A DNA stretch of 64,000 bases from Xestospongia muta (taxonomy: Eukaryota > Porifera > Demospongiae > Haplosclerida > Petrosiidae). The position numbers were made by a program, and so were the translations under genes. The notes under the pieces were generated by a model that saw nothing but the letters and a program-made list of their open reading frames with translations, searched no databases and was not told the DNA's origin. Within the stretch, counting starts at the first letter, position 1. Every line of letters begins with the position of its first letter. Positions 23,603-35,530 of this stretch are shown piece by piece. Where the stretch lies: assembly GCA_963693285.1 (NCBI GenBank), contig OY848920.1, forward strand, positions 7,019,135 to 7,083,134, read 5' to 3'.

Positions 23603-24540
23603 ATGTTTGTGGCATGTAGATTGTACCTGGAGAGGTCCCTTGAATTAATCAGTGACAAAGAGCAGAAGTGTCAAATCTATCACACTCTCCACACACTTCT
23701 TGATGAAGACGACAACAATTTTGAACTACTTTTCAATGAGTTTAAGACACGTACTGTCAATAATGAGAGCACACAATGTTTGACTAAGTACTTCAAGCTA
23801 GAGTACAGTCAACACAAACATCAGTGTGCTACACGTCATGGAAAAATAAGTGGTATCGACACCAACATGTATGTTGAAGTGTTTCATCAACCACTAAACT
23901 ATTTGTGTATGAAAGAAAAAATATCAATCAATGATGTGTTGATAAATGTGTTCATCTACTCATGAAGATAGCAAAAGACAAAGCTTTTAAAAGATAAATA
24001 AAATTAGAGAAGGGAAAGACATCTTATTAAATAGGTATCATTAGCAAATAGCAACATATATGTACATAACATAAACCTTTCAAAAAAGCTGTAACAGAAA
24101 CTCAGTGTAATGAATGGCCAGTTACCTCTACATTAAAACCTGAAAACCACTACATCATCAAAAATTGACAGACAATTTGTCAAATTGCCACATACATTAC
24201 AAAGAATGCAGGGTTTTCATGCATAAGTATATATTAATATGTCCTGACTCTCTTTTCAATGTAACAAGGTGTAAACATATTCATCTTGTTAGTAAGTACA
24301 TAAACTCTCACCTGAATCATACTCCAGTAGAACTTTTAAATGTGCCTATGAGGTCACTTAGTGTTTGGAATAAGAAAATATTCCGTGAAGTGAAAGTCTT
24401 AGGTAAATACACTACAACAGTTGCCATGAAAAAAAGACATACAGAGATACGAATCATCTACCCTATTAGAACAATGTACACATGAAGATACCTTGCAACA
24501 AATAAGAAAGAATATAATAGCCACATTAAATCTTGTTTAA
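23603..24540 (+). pseudogene. MULE-type transposase relic with SWIM zinc finger
   Basis: The frame at 23603-23965 includes KYFKLEYSQHKHQCATRHGK and TNMYVEVFHQPLNYLCMK, which resembles the end of a MULE transposase core (typical pattern NTN-E-FH-LK-Y). The frame at 24165-24485 includes a SWIM-type finger, CPDSLFNVTRCKHIHLV, with the C-x-C and C-x-H spacing that follows MULE cores. The two pieces are separated by about 200 bp of stops and the N-terminal core is missing, so it is inactive. A domesticated fragment cannot be excluded. Confidence 0.6.
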
Positions 24541-24809
24541 GTCAATATAGAAATATCATTTAGATTTAACAGGATATCAAATGAACCACCAAACAGAGTA
24601 CTTTCTCCTCAAAAACCATACTTCTGAACTTGAAAAGATTGTAAAACTCCATCAACAAAACTCACTAAAACCATCAACAAACTAAAACACAATCTAAAAC
24701 AGTCGTTTCTACCAAATATCCAATCACTCAATTTATGTATGTCAGTTATATATATAGGTAAGTAGTAACTTACACAGTTTATTTTAAATAAACACTGTAT
24801 ACACATATA

Positions 24810-26100
24810 TTTCAGATGTCATAATGAGATTAGAAGTTAGATTTCTTTCTTTTTTAAATTTGATGATTGAGATGACATTGGTGATGATATTGGTGCTACA
24901 GATTTTGACTTTCCATTGCTGCATTGCTATTGGAGTTCAGTTGCTCATCAGTATCACACCTAATGGTATAAGAGTGTGATGTTAGGCAAATTATTACATC
25001 AGCTGTATTATATTTTATACTTTATACATAACTTACAATAACTTTGAGTTATATAGTTCATGTAAAATATAATATCAATAACAATAATAATTTTACATGA
25101 CAAAACTTACCATCATTGTACAATGAACCATTAGGTGTATAGGTACTACCCGGTAACAGTAGTCTTCAAACATTTGTAACTATGAGCATATGTATACTAA
25201 GTGTAACATGAAAGCAAGTCAACATATTGTACCTTTTTGTAATTGTTTCAAACAACGTGATCAATGCCATGTTGTAAAATTAGTTGAAAAAGTATGATGT
25301 CAGAGACAAAACATGACAAACCTACAATAGCATTTATGGTACCAGTGATGGAAATTTTTGTGTTTGGCTATTCTTCCAAAAGAATCTCTATATACTGTGA
25401 TCTGTCATATATTTATTGTCAGACAATGAGAAGAGTATACCTTCGTAATTGAAGTATCAAAATAAATGGCAACAAATGCAGATCTTGTTTTTACTGTTGT
25501 TTGAGTTTGTTTGTCACATCTATTGTTGGTAATGGAACTAATATATTGGACTAGTTAGTTGTTTGTTACAGTATTTTTTCTCATAATCATTCTACTAGTA
25601 TATATTTGTCAAACCTCAGTGGTAGTAAGAAATCTAGAGACAGTGATACGTATCATAGGAAACTGGATTACATCTACATTAGTACCTGTGAAGTTCAACT
25701 TGATACCTCCACTATATAACAGACAACGCATCACTAAGTCAAAGAATGTACTCTACTTATGCTGGAATAGTTATTTGAGGAGTCAGTGAACTAAATGGTG
25801 AGTGTAATTGGTTGGTAAACATCCATTGTGATGCTCCTTTGTCACTTTCAGGTGGGAAAACAAGATTGTCTCCAACAAAAACCTAATATTAAAACAAATA
25901 TTAACATTACTATGGAGAGCTTAAATATTTGTAGCAAGAAGCTTTTATTATGCTTATTTACCTTACTGACAACTGAAAATTGTAATTTGTTCATTAAAAT
26001 GAAATCAAGCTTAATTTTTTACTGGTGAAATATTTGCTCAGAATTGTAATACATTTACTACTTAATATTTAATGAAGTACTTGCTTTAACTGGCAATATT
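24810..26100. other. Intergenic region, nothing firmly recognised
   Basis: AT-rich. Short frames, for example 25559-25789 with a hydrophobic start, have no recognised domain. No structured repeat seen. Confidence 0.45.
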
Positions 26101-26104
26101 GTAG

Positions 26105-28335
26105 GTGTAGTTCTAGTAGGTGTGGGAGTAAAGTTAGCGAAGACAGGATTAGGACAGTCTCCACTCATTGTGACTATATTATTATTATAGTACACACGCT
26201 CCTCTCACTACACATATTACTATCACACCAACTACAGTCACATTCAGAATTATGATTCTGAGCTAAACATGAAGAACAACCATTAGCCAGAGTAGGACAA
26301 TTATATAGGACCACTACATATAAGACAGAATACTCATCAGTTTCATTTTACTTTATTAGACTTACCATTGATAGTGTCTCCGTAATACAATAATAGTCTC
26401 TATACCATAGGATTTGGTATTAGAGATTGTCTGAGAATGAAAGGATGTGTCTGAGTCTGATTAAGATATGACTCCACTAAATGACAACTGCATTAACATA
26501 ATAAAATATAAGAGAGAAAGAGAGATGAAAGCAATTAACCTGTAGGTTTTTTATAAAATTGTATATTCTTTCTAACATAACATGATGGATATCTTTAGTT
26601 TGTTTAGTGAGTGTCTTTATCGCCAATAACCTATCCATTATGTATAAAATGTTTAAATACATTTCAACAAAGTCATGTGACTTAAAAGTCTTTAAATCAA
26701 ACCACTCGCTGTATACTTCCTGAGTTTATCACAACATAAATATTTCTCCCACTAACCTATCAAATATGTGTATTTTGTGTACCCATTGCTTTCTCATCAT
26801 ACACATAATTACAATATACTTATTAAGAGTTATTAATTGTAGGTTCTTAGTCACACCAACTGGTTGACTATATATTTATTACCATAGAAGGGAGGTTGTA
26901 GGAGAGGACAGAGATCAGTAGAATTATTCTCATCACTTGCCTGTGATTAAGGGTACCAGTAATAATTATACTTTTATATTATAGGGTCTTACTCTTATCT
27001 GTTATGATATCCTCCAGTATAAGTAGAATTATCTCCTGTACATGTAAAATCTAACTGACACTGTCCACATTTACTGTCTGTTGACACTCAAGGACTACAT
27101 CTGAAATATAAAAATTACTTTATTTGACTTATCACTTGTCACTACAATAAACATTGATGTACTCATAAATGTCAACATGAAACAAGGAAACATAAACATC
27201 ATAGAGCAATTACATAATGGTCATCGTTTATGAACAATTGTAATCAATGAATAATATTATAAACCTTTCATTAGTTGTATTACTACATTAAATGTTAAGA
27301 CATAACATAATTATGTACTTATAATATGTCATTTTTTATTATCAAACTAAACATTTGAAATGAAATATTAGCAAGAAGCTCAGATAAGCTATTTAATCAA
27401 GTCATATTTGTTTTATCTATAAAATAAATTCATCTACAAAGCACTTGTTATATGTTTGGAATGTTATTATAAATATATAAGAACTATAGTCACCAGGTAT
27501 GTGTGACTACTAGTCAGTTATTACATGAAATAATAATATCCATTAGTCTAATTATTGCAAACCATAACTCATATATGTATGGCTAATGATTATTGTAAGT
27601 CATACCAATTTAGGGTAAATAGTGCATTAAATTCACACATGTATATACGAGGAACAAAACGTATGTATGTGTATAACAATCAAGAACTAATATTGTTTCT
27701 TGTTGTTCATTAAAGGAACACATTACAAATTTACTTAGTAGTAGCAGAACAGTTATAGAAGATGTAATGGTCAGTATGTACGAAGAACTTTACTCCAGTA
27801 TGATTACTGTAGATATTAAAGTTAGTAACTAAAAGACGAACATTAAAAGATAGTTAGTAATCAATGATACAGTTTACCTAGTTGTATATCTGACTTGAGA
27901 TATGACATTATTTACTTGACAAGTGACACTAGTACCATTTACTTGAAATGGACTAAATATCTCAATGTTTAGAGATGTGTTATTAAATACACAGAAATAC
28001 TCTTCTCCTGATAAGAAATACTACCTATAATAATACGTAGTGTCTATTCGTCCGGCAGGAAATGTATACTTTGTTGCATAAAGTTTAGGGGGTGGGGATC
28101 AGTTTAATACACAACAAAGTATACATTTCCTGCCGGACGAATAGACACTGCCATAATAATACCTGGTATGGCATTGATTCTAACTCCAGTACAAACTGAG
28201 GTGGATCAAAAGTGTCAGTACTATAATAATACAACTGTCATTGTTCCCTTGGCTCAAGAATTGCCTTGATACATCATTGTCCTAACAGAAGAGTCTATGC
28301 CTGGTGAGACTATAAGTATGGTATCCCTCACCCAC
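26105..28335 (-). pseudogene. Decayed plexin/PSI-like receptor fragment
   Basis: Pieces on the minus strand read like a plexin-type ectodomain. From upstream: DPPQFVLELESMPYQ near 28205-28160; EEYFCVFNNTSLNIEIF and NGTSVTCQVNNVISQ near 28005-27900; a Cys-rich KCGQCQLDFTCTG near 27065; NGCSSCLAQNHNSECDCSWC near 26285-26220, an excellent PSI pattern; then, after a frame slip at an (ATA)n run, GDCPNPVFANFTPTPTRT near 26165, like the start of an IPT/TIG domain. Frames do not join cleanly and one piece is interrupted by a hairpin transposon. I call it a pseudogene, but missed exons of a real gene remain possible. Confidence 0.45.
28040..28148. mobile_element. Perfect-hairpin MITE, 37 bp arms
   Basis: Bases 28040-28076 and 28112-28148 are exact inverted copies, 37 of 37, around a 35 nt loop. 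The arm begins GTGTCTATTCGTCCGGCAGG. ATAATAATAC lies just outside both ends, a probable 9-10 bp target duplication, the length typical of Mutator-like elements. The perfect arms imply a recent insertion, here into the plexin-like relic. Confidence 0.85.
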
Positions 28336-28340
28336 ATAAA

Positions 28341-28764
28341 GCTTTAATCTGTCACAATTTATGCAAAAAATACAAGATGCTAAATGTAATTAATGAATGA
28401 AACTTTGGAAAAATAATGGAACAAACATTTAAATTGTTAGAATAGTTTAGCTGAAGAAAGAGTCTGTAAATGAAAAGTAAACAAATTTAAATGAACTAAA
28501 GTAGTACCAATAAATGATATGCTTTAATACATAACTCACATATTAAAGCACTTCTACATATAGTCTATCAAAGCACATTAGTGTTGTAATTGTTTAACAA
28601 TAACTAAAACAATTTTTGTAAAAGGGAAATCATTATTGTTAACAATAACAAAACTATAACTAAAATTAGTTAGAAATCATTAACAAACAATAACTAAAAC
28701 AAAAATTGCAGCTCTATACTAGTAAAACAAGAAAAAATTATTAACACGTTGATGTGTAAACAAG
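28341..28764. other. AT-rich spacer
   Basis: Rich in AACAATAACTAAAAC-like runs, which recur at about 29490-29640 beyond the hAT fragment. They may be the terminal or subterminal repeats of that hAT element. No gene seen. Confidence 0.4.
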
Positions 28765-29445
28765 GTGCATAGAATGGTCAAAGAACTTTTACAATACCAC
28801 GAGTCATTACCTACGGAAGCCGAAGGCGGACATCCATTTCTATTTCGAATTTCATATACTCTGCTTTGAAGTTTGCCGACCATATGCAATTCTACTTTGC
28901 AGTTTTCCAAAAATATTCCAATTCCAATTCTATTTTCTATCCTTCGATGGAATATTTAACAGCTAAAATCCTATAGCCCCACCCTAACCGGAAACATGTC
29001 GCTTTGCTCCATTCTAAGAGACAGCTCGCGGTGCTCGCTTTACTTCAATTAGCGATGGAAAGTAGAATTGGAATTGGATGTCCGCCTTCGGCTTCCGTAA
29101 TTACCTGACTTATCAGAGATAGTTTCTAAACAACTATTAATGAAAAAAGAACCCTTGTCAAATTGCCCAGGAGAAAAAGAAGTTGACGCGTTTATTGAAC
29201 AAAGCAAAAGCAACTGTCCACACCCAACTGACGCTTTGGACTACTGGGTGAAATCTGAGCCATTGTTTCCAACTCTGTCGAACGTTGCTTGTGATGTCCT
29301 TGTTGTGCCAGCGTCTTCTGCACCTATTGAAAGAACATTTTCAATTGCAGGAGATGCTTGCATTGGAAAACGAAATCGATTAACAAATGCAAACCTTGAA
29401 AGAGAAGTTCTCATCAAGAGCAACAAGGCCTACTTAAACATTTGA
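28765..29445 (+). mobile_element. hAT transposase C-terminal fragment, split by a MITE
   Basis: From 29140 the frame gives CPHPTDALDYWVKSEPLFPT, then VPASSAPIERTFSIAGD and NRLTNANLEREVLIKSN. This is the hAT C-terminal dimerisation domain, with the hallmark S-x-P-x-E-R-x-F-S core. The frame is also visible before the MITE (VKELLQYHESLP) and resumes directly after it (LPDLSEIVSKQLL), so the MITE landed in an existing coding segment. Upstream transposase is absent. Confidence 0.75.
28811..29099. mobile_element. MITE with GAAGCCGAAGGCGGACAT terminal inverted repeats
   Basis: A 289 bp element whose left end TACGGAAGCCGAAGGCGGAC is mirrored exactly at the right end. The interior is AT-rich with CCTATAGCCCCACCCTAAC and no frame. 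Flanks repeat ATTACC (7 of 8 bases match if the termini are taken one base inwards), consistent with a hAT-like 8 bp target duplication. It interrupts the hAT fragment, so it inserted later. Confidence 0.85.
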
Positions 29446-29700
29446 CATTGTACATTGTACATTTGGCACCTAAATGTTATCCTTTAAAATAGACTTTCAT
29501 CAATAACAATAACAAAATTTGATTCACTAACAATAACTAAAGCAAATACTCACATCAATTTTGTGAACAATCAATAACAAAAACTAAATTTGAAACAAAT
29601 TTTGTACAATAACAATAACAGTAACTAAATACAAATTCAATACTTTTACAACAGTAAAACACATATATGAGTTTGTGAGCTATTCATGTACATGTATATG
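29446..29700. other. Spacer with AACAATAAC runs
   Basis: Short AT-rich runs (AATAACAATAAC and similar) matching those left of the hAT fragment. No gene seen. Confidence 0.4.
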
Positions 29701-30125
29701 TTTTTACAAAAAGGACCTCAAAAGGCTTATTATGTGTTTACTAAAATATCAAATCATGGCATAATCATACACCCCAATGTGCACTATGTGTATCTGTTTG
29801 TTAATACATCCATGTTGTGGTTCATTGAATATTCTATTGAAACAATGTGATTATTATAATAAACTTGAAGATACTGATGGTAATTGTAAGGAATAACATC
29901 TCAATGGAACCAGTGAATTTGTTCCAACATCAGTGTTTTCTAGACTGAAGTCTTCTTTGTGTTGATTAGGTTTTACTGTTGATATTAAATGATGTCTGAT
30001 CGGATGTGGTATTGATGTTACTGGGAGATTACCTAAGCTGTGCGCATGAAATAGTCCAGAGCCCAGGTAACAGGTTCTAAGAGCTTTTGAGTCAGAGATG
30101 TTGTAATGTCTGTTCTCTTCAACAT

Positions 30126-32499
30126 TTAAACTAGTTCTTCAAAGTTAATGTATGAAGACTCGTCAACTGTTTGATCTATAGTGAAATATTCACTATGCTG
30201 ATTGTTATTATCAGTACCATTGAATGCTATATCTTGCATAGTAGCGCTATGTCCTGTTGATATCATATCTGTTTGTAAATAATTTTGTACATTCCCTGTA
30301 CACACACCTTCTGGAATGTTTATGATGTTATTACAAGATGCCTCCTCCTGATCAGAGTAATAAAATGGTGAATATAGAGTTATCATTGATGGTGAACTTT
30401 CAAATGCTTTTACCTTCATCTGTGTGAATGAATTAAGGATAACTTACAAGGTATGTTAAGCTTTAAATGTGCATACCATACTCTACAATGTATTATACAA
30501 TGAAACTTCATAATAGCTGCTCACGTTACATAATTATAAACCACATGAATGTACAACTACTTGACTATGTCTTAAGTTATAATATGCTTATTAATATTAC
30601 CATGGTTACCTCATTAGTAAAGTCAGAAGCTATTGAAGGACGAACAAAATAACTTGATATGTAGTAGTCTTCTTTATTGGCCCTATATATATCAAGGTAC
30701 ATACTTCACGAGCATATTTTTAGTCTGTTTATTTATGATGCCATTTATGTATCCACCCATTTATGTGTTCATTCACTCTACCTTTTCATTTTTTTAGATA
30801 CAAATGTGTACACTGTAACTGCTCCAAAACATGTAGTAATGATGAATATAAAGGCCACAAGAATGCCAACAATTAAATAAATATTGACATTGGCAATATT
30901 TGGACTAGAGTTTCCTGTGTGTAAAAAGACAGAGAGGTCAATGTTGTTGTGATTTAAAAAGGCTTTTTGTCTGCATATGATCAGTACAATAATAGTATAC
31001 ATATACATATGCATCTATATATATATATATATATATATATATAGATGTGGTCAATGACAAAAATCCTGAAAGTAGTAGGTAACAAGTTTCCACTGATAGT
31101 ATGGCATGACACTTGTTACAAAAATATAACTTTCATGAGTGTATAGTATTGTGTATTAGCCCTATACGTATGGTTTAGGGAACAATATAATAACCGTCAC
31201 ATTATTAAGCATATGTTTATGTATGTGTGGATTTCTAACAAAATAGTATGTTTTCATTATGACATGAAAAATGAAAATTACAAAAATGGTCATTATTAAT
31301 ATTTAACCAAAGAAAGATTACCATTACTATCTCCAACTCGACTGGATGTAATCATTGACGTCTGTTCTTTTAGACTTGAAGATGATGATAACTCTATATT
31401 GAATAGAAACAATGAAATAACATCAATTATTAGGTAATTATTATAATGATAATATTGATATTACTTATTAAATTCATACAAATTTAATAACTTAGATAGC
31501 TACTATATATAAAATATTGATAATACATTAAGTACCTTTCACTAATCTTGTATTTACAGTTGTTACTAAATACAATTCAGTCTGTTCACTCAAAGAGTTA
31601 GTATATGTTACTGATAATGTATTAACTAGTGTTTGATTTGAGTAAGAATTCTCAGTTTTGATTTCAACACTGGAGGAGGGTCTGGTGGTATATGTAATTG
31701 TTGGTGTTGGCACTATTAAGGAGGAAGAATAGCAATGTAAAAGTTTTGTTTAAAATTTGTCATACTGACATGTCAAATACATTGTCTGTAAATGTTATGA
31801 AATAGTTTACTAAAGAACACATGCATCAACTATGAAGTAATTTATTTTGAAGTTAAGAATGACAGTTAAAGTTACCATTTCCGTCACAGCTGATGTTGTT
31901 TGTGGCCAGAAAATAATACCCGATAAAATCACCTTCAATACATCCACGTATGAGGCAAAAAGAATCTTTAGGTATTGTTATGTTGTACATTTCATTGTGT
32001 AGGAATTTCAAACTTTTATGATCAAGAATACAGGTATAAGTCTAAGGAAAGAAGTAAACAATTTGTATGAATGAGTAAAACTTTAGATGTGTTACCACTG
32101 TAATTTACTGTTGCATACTGACCTCATTTTGTGTAGTACATACATACTCTAATTGGAGAAGGTTGTTCATATTTGTATTTAGCTGGGTCACCTTAACAGT
32201 AGCGTAAGACATACCACAGTTAACTATCAATTTTGCATCTTCATTTCTTTCACCTTGACAAATGAGAGAGAGAGAGAAAACGTTGGAATCAATTATTATT
32301 AATTGTAATTGCCTGTCTATATAATTATTCTGTTCACTAGATGCTTACTTGTAGTTCTTGTTAGTTTCATACATGTATCTTCATCGCTGGAACAGTTGTG
32401 AGTACTAGTTCGCACAGGTTGAAAGTGATTCAACAGTAAGAAGATGCAGATAACAACTTGAAGATACTGTACAGCAGTTGTCATACTGCAATTGTCCAC
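30126..32499 (-). CDS. Receptor gene 1: type I membrane protein with tyrosine-motif tail
   Basis: Eight exons: 32349-32499, 32123-32253, 31876-32041, 31536-31712, 31322-31393, 30782-30914, 30610-30682 and 30126-30419. They total 1197 nt, exactly 399 codons, with GT-AG sites and phases agreeing throughout (398 residues). Exon 1 is a signal peptide (YLQVVICIFLLLNHFQPVRT). Exons 2-3 form a small ectodomain with several Cys and N-glycosylation sites. Exons 4-5 are a Ser/Thr-rich stalk. Exon 6 has one transmembrane helix (YLIVGILVAFIFIITTCFGA) followed by KKMKR. The tail has KEDYYISSYF, then SEYFTI, which fits the ITIM consensus S-x-Y-x-x-I, and 8 residues later YINF, which fits a Grb2-type YxN site. 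Together these are ITAM-like in spacing but end in Phe. I recognise no known family. Surface signalling receptor is inferred. Either Met 1 or Met 6 could start. Confidence 0.82.
31018..31042. repeat. (AT)n microsatellite in receptor gene 1 intron
   Basis: About 12 AT units. The homologous tract in copy 2 (39158-39195) is longer, a length difference between otherwise similar introns. Confidence 0.95.
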
Positions 32500-33660
32500 G
32501 TTATTCCAGAGAAATTAGTGAGAGAAGGAACTTCGCTTCGTTGAGCAAAGCAAGCCTCAGAAACCATACAAAGTACAATGACAATCTTTTGGAATTTGTG
32601 GGCGTGTGTCAATGTGCAAGTTAACTACATAAAGTAGAAGAAGATTATTGCAAGATTCGTAGTCATCATCGACTTGGTTTGAGCACTTCCCTTCTCAAAG
32701 AGACAAAGAATAAGAAGTCAGAGTAACATTTTTTTATCTACTAAGTGGTTCCAAGTCAGTGCTGGCACTGATTAAGTACGTCTTATTTATAACACGTGCT
32801 CATGTAATAAATGTACTTACAAAATATATCATACCAGATGTTTGGGAGATGGAATGATGGCAATACCAAACAAAGAGGGTGTGTGCAAGGGTATTTTGTC
32901 AGCCCTAGGCCTATACAAACAAATCCACTTGATGTTTTTGTATAATTGTGACACACTGGTACTGGTGTCCTCCTACCAGAACAATCCTGTGCATGCAAAT
33001 TTACTACTACATCAATGCTATCAGATGCTATAGTATTTTAATGAGACTTAATAAACGTGCACACCCAAAATAATATTGCATTTTGGGTTCGAAATACAGG
33101 CATATAATTATGTGCCTTAAGATTTTATACTTGATATCCAGACTGAGTCATAATTTATAGAAAATAACTTACAGGAACATCTTTCAAATAACTTTTAAAC
33201 AATCCTTCTGGAGAAGGACTGTCCCTGCAAAGTAAATTGTTTTCTAGCAATAACTCTACTAATCAATATTTAGAACTTGGATACTGATGCTCCATAGTAA
33301 TAATATGGATTAATTAATTGAAAGTATGTGGTTACATGGATTTCATGTACTAATCATTGAGGTAGTGTATTATTTTATGCCTAACCTCATAACAACCTTT
33401 TATATTATGAGGCTGAACAATATTATGTACATGTGTGTATTCTATTGTATGTTTTCTATATACTTTATAAGAACCTTATAGTGCACTATCTACTTGTTAT
33501 AAGTAAGAATATTATGGCATTTAAGTCTAGGTAGGTAAGTATATATACCTCATATGACATTGTTACGATGGTCACTAATATTTATTGTAAGTGTCTATTT
33601 GTGATATATCATCCACATTGTTATAATTGCTATAAGTGTTTGTCATGAAGTATAAGTTTT
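32500..33660. other. Upstream region of receptor gene 1
   Basis: Presumably holds the promoter. No TATA box is evident close to the start. A single exon-like block on the minus strand near 33185-33235 (TTTGCAG acceptor, CCT|GTAAGT donor) would encode DSPSPEGLFKSYLKDVP, but I cannot connect it to a gene. It is conserved in copy 2 near 41320-41375. Confidence 0.4.
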
Positions 33661-33879
33661 GTTTTGGTATATTGTTCATTTTAAGCAATATAGCCATGAC
33701 TATTTTGTGTATACCAATTTGTGTATATCTGAGTTCATAGTCTAGGTTACCATCACTGGTAACTATAATGTTTGTAGAAAGACACGTGTAGTAAGTGGGG
33801 GTCTATCATTGATTCTTCCATTGGTAATTCATATTGTGATGATATGATGATAGGAGTGGTAACAAATATTGCCAAAATG

Positions 33880-34080
33880 GAATTGTGAATTTGTTTAGTA
33901 ATCTCCACTGCTCTCTAGGCTGTTGTTTGTCAGGAGATATTGGTGATAGTTTAGATGTGAATGATGTCTAAATGGAAATGGTGGTGACAATATTGTTATA
34001 TTATCTAAATTGTGTGTATGAAGTAGTCCTATACTAATAATCTCTAAGTCTGAACTGATGGAGTGTTTTGTCTACTATAC
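33880..34080 (-). pseudogene. Relic similar to the sequence downstream of the receptor stop
   Basis: The minus strand reads SIGLLHTHNLDNITILSPP, then PFRHHSHLNYHQ, then a stop. It matches, in frame, a second open frame lying just beyond the receptor stop (GSGLFHAHSLGNLPVTSIPH, then IRHH, near 30070-29950). It appears to be a third, decayed member of the receptor family. No signal or membrane exon was found for it. Confidence 0.4.
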
Positions 34081-35500
34081 AGTGGTATGTTAATAGCAGG
34101 AAATACACACGATTGTTATGACAAGTTATAGTGTACACCTGTTATACACCTTACAGTCTTACACTACTCTTTGAATTTGTCATTTATTGGTTTAGTTCCC
34201 TAGACGTTGTGATTACTTACAATTATGTTCATATATTTTATAATATAATATAATAAAATGCTCTGTATCTCTCTTTTTTTGGGCCTTTGTCTGAGTATGT
34301 GCAAATTGATCCTTTAAAATTATGAAGTAATATATAGTATAGTTACTGTCAGACTCATTCATCATAAGAATCCACCGTGTATAAGGCATACTGTTTGATA
34401 TCCAAAAATTTTATGTACCACAAAATGTTATTATACCATGCAGTATAGTAATATAGAGTTAAAAGAATGTTTTAATAACTTTGCTACCCCTTGTTACATT
34501 TATATATAGAGTTCCTTTTATCATTAAAGAAATTTGCATGCGAGTAATAAAACTACTATCTCAATCTACTATTATACATGTACAATCTTTTACACATGTG
34601 TTTGTACATATATGCCTGCAATGAGTCTCACAAAGAAGTGCTCTGGAAAGAAGAAGCATATCTTACAAATAATTCTTTGAACACAGTATTTGTAACAAAC
34701 ACGTTGTTAGTCTTTTATGCTACACAGGATAAGCCTACCATCAAGTCAGTAATCCGATCGATAATACTTTAATACAGTTAAAAAGAGTGGCATGTCATGT
34801 GTAACCTAGGGTCTGTTCTAAACCAGAGTGTTGATTGCACTAAGGTTGTTATTTGTTAATTTTAGAGTGTACGTACCACAGAAATGATGTTAATAGCTAT
34901 TTGCCTACACAGTATTTATTGTCCTTCAGATACATATGCTCTCCTATAATGATGATGTAGTTATATCACAAACATAAAAAATTGCAGCATATTATTTGCT
35001 ATGATTTATGGTTTAGGAATGTTTATGGGTGGGGTTTCTTATAGTGTAAATCATGTGTTGATGTTACATGGCTTATTTGATCACTTTGCTCCTCATAATA
35101 TTAATACTTTGTTGGACATAAACATTTTTGTTTATGTTACATTGCATATGTGTACTTTTTGTGTATTCCCTAAGTACATACTTACATTATAATCTAATTA
35201 CATGTTATGATATGTGATATGTCTTCTCTTTTGTTATAGGAATTCAAGAAAGTTTTGAAAGATGTACCATACCAAGAAACTCATATGTATCAAACTAAAG
35301 ACATAAACAGATGCCATTCTAAACACTACCAATGTCATCATAGTACCTTGATGAAATATGTTACACATGATATACCAAGCATACCTTGGTTATAATTGCA
35401 CACTATACAGAGTGTGTGTGTAATAAGTATACACTTAATTAATAGATCAAGAAGTTTAGCCTGTCTACTGTAGTAGCCTAGTCTCATTTCCTAGTAGTAG
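34081..35500. other. Region with weak exon-like blocks, no recognised gene
   Basis: A plus-strand block near 35241-35395 has a TTATAG acceptor and reads EFKKVLKDVPYQETHMYQTK to a stop. A frame near 35001-35192 precedes it. The domains are unknown to me. The same sequence exists in copy 2, so conservation is uninformative. Confidence 0.3.
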
Positions 35501-35530
35501 TATTACTATATTAGATAATTTGAGCCAATT

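Noticed and set aside
32783..32998. Minus-strand frame upstream of receptor gene 1 (also 40939-41157)
   Set aside because: No signal peptide, domain or splice context. Present in both copies only because the segment is duplicated.
33075..33110. Possible tRNA B box (GGTTCGAAAT)
   Set aside because: No A box or cloverleaf could be built around it. The match is partial.
34578..34772. Small plus-strand frame duplicated at 44108-44347
   Set aside because: Hydrophobic start but no recognised domain or splice sites. Its conservation only reflects the recent duplication.
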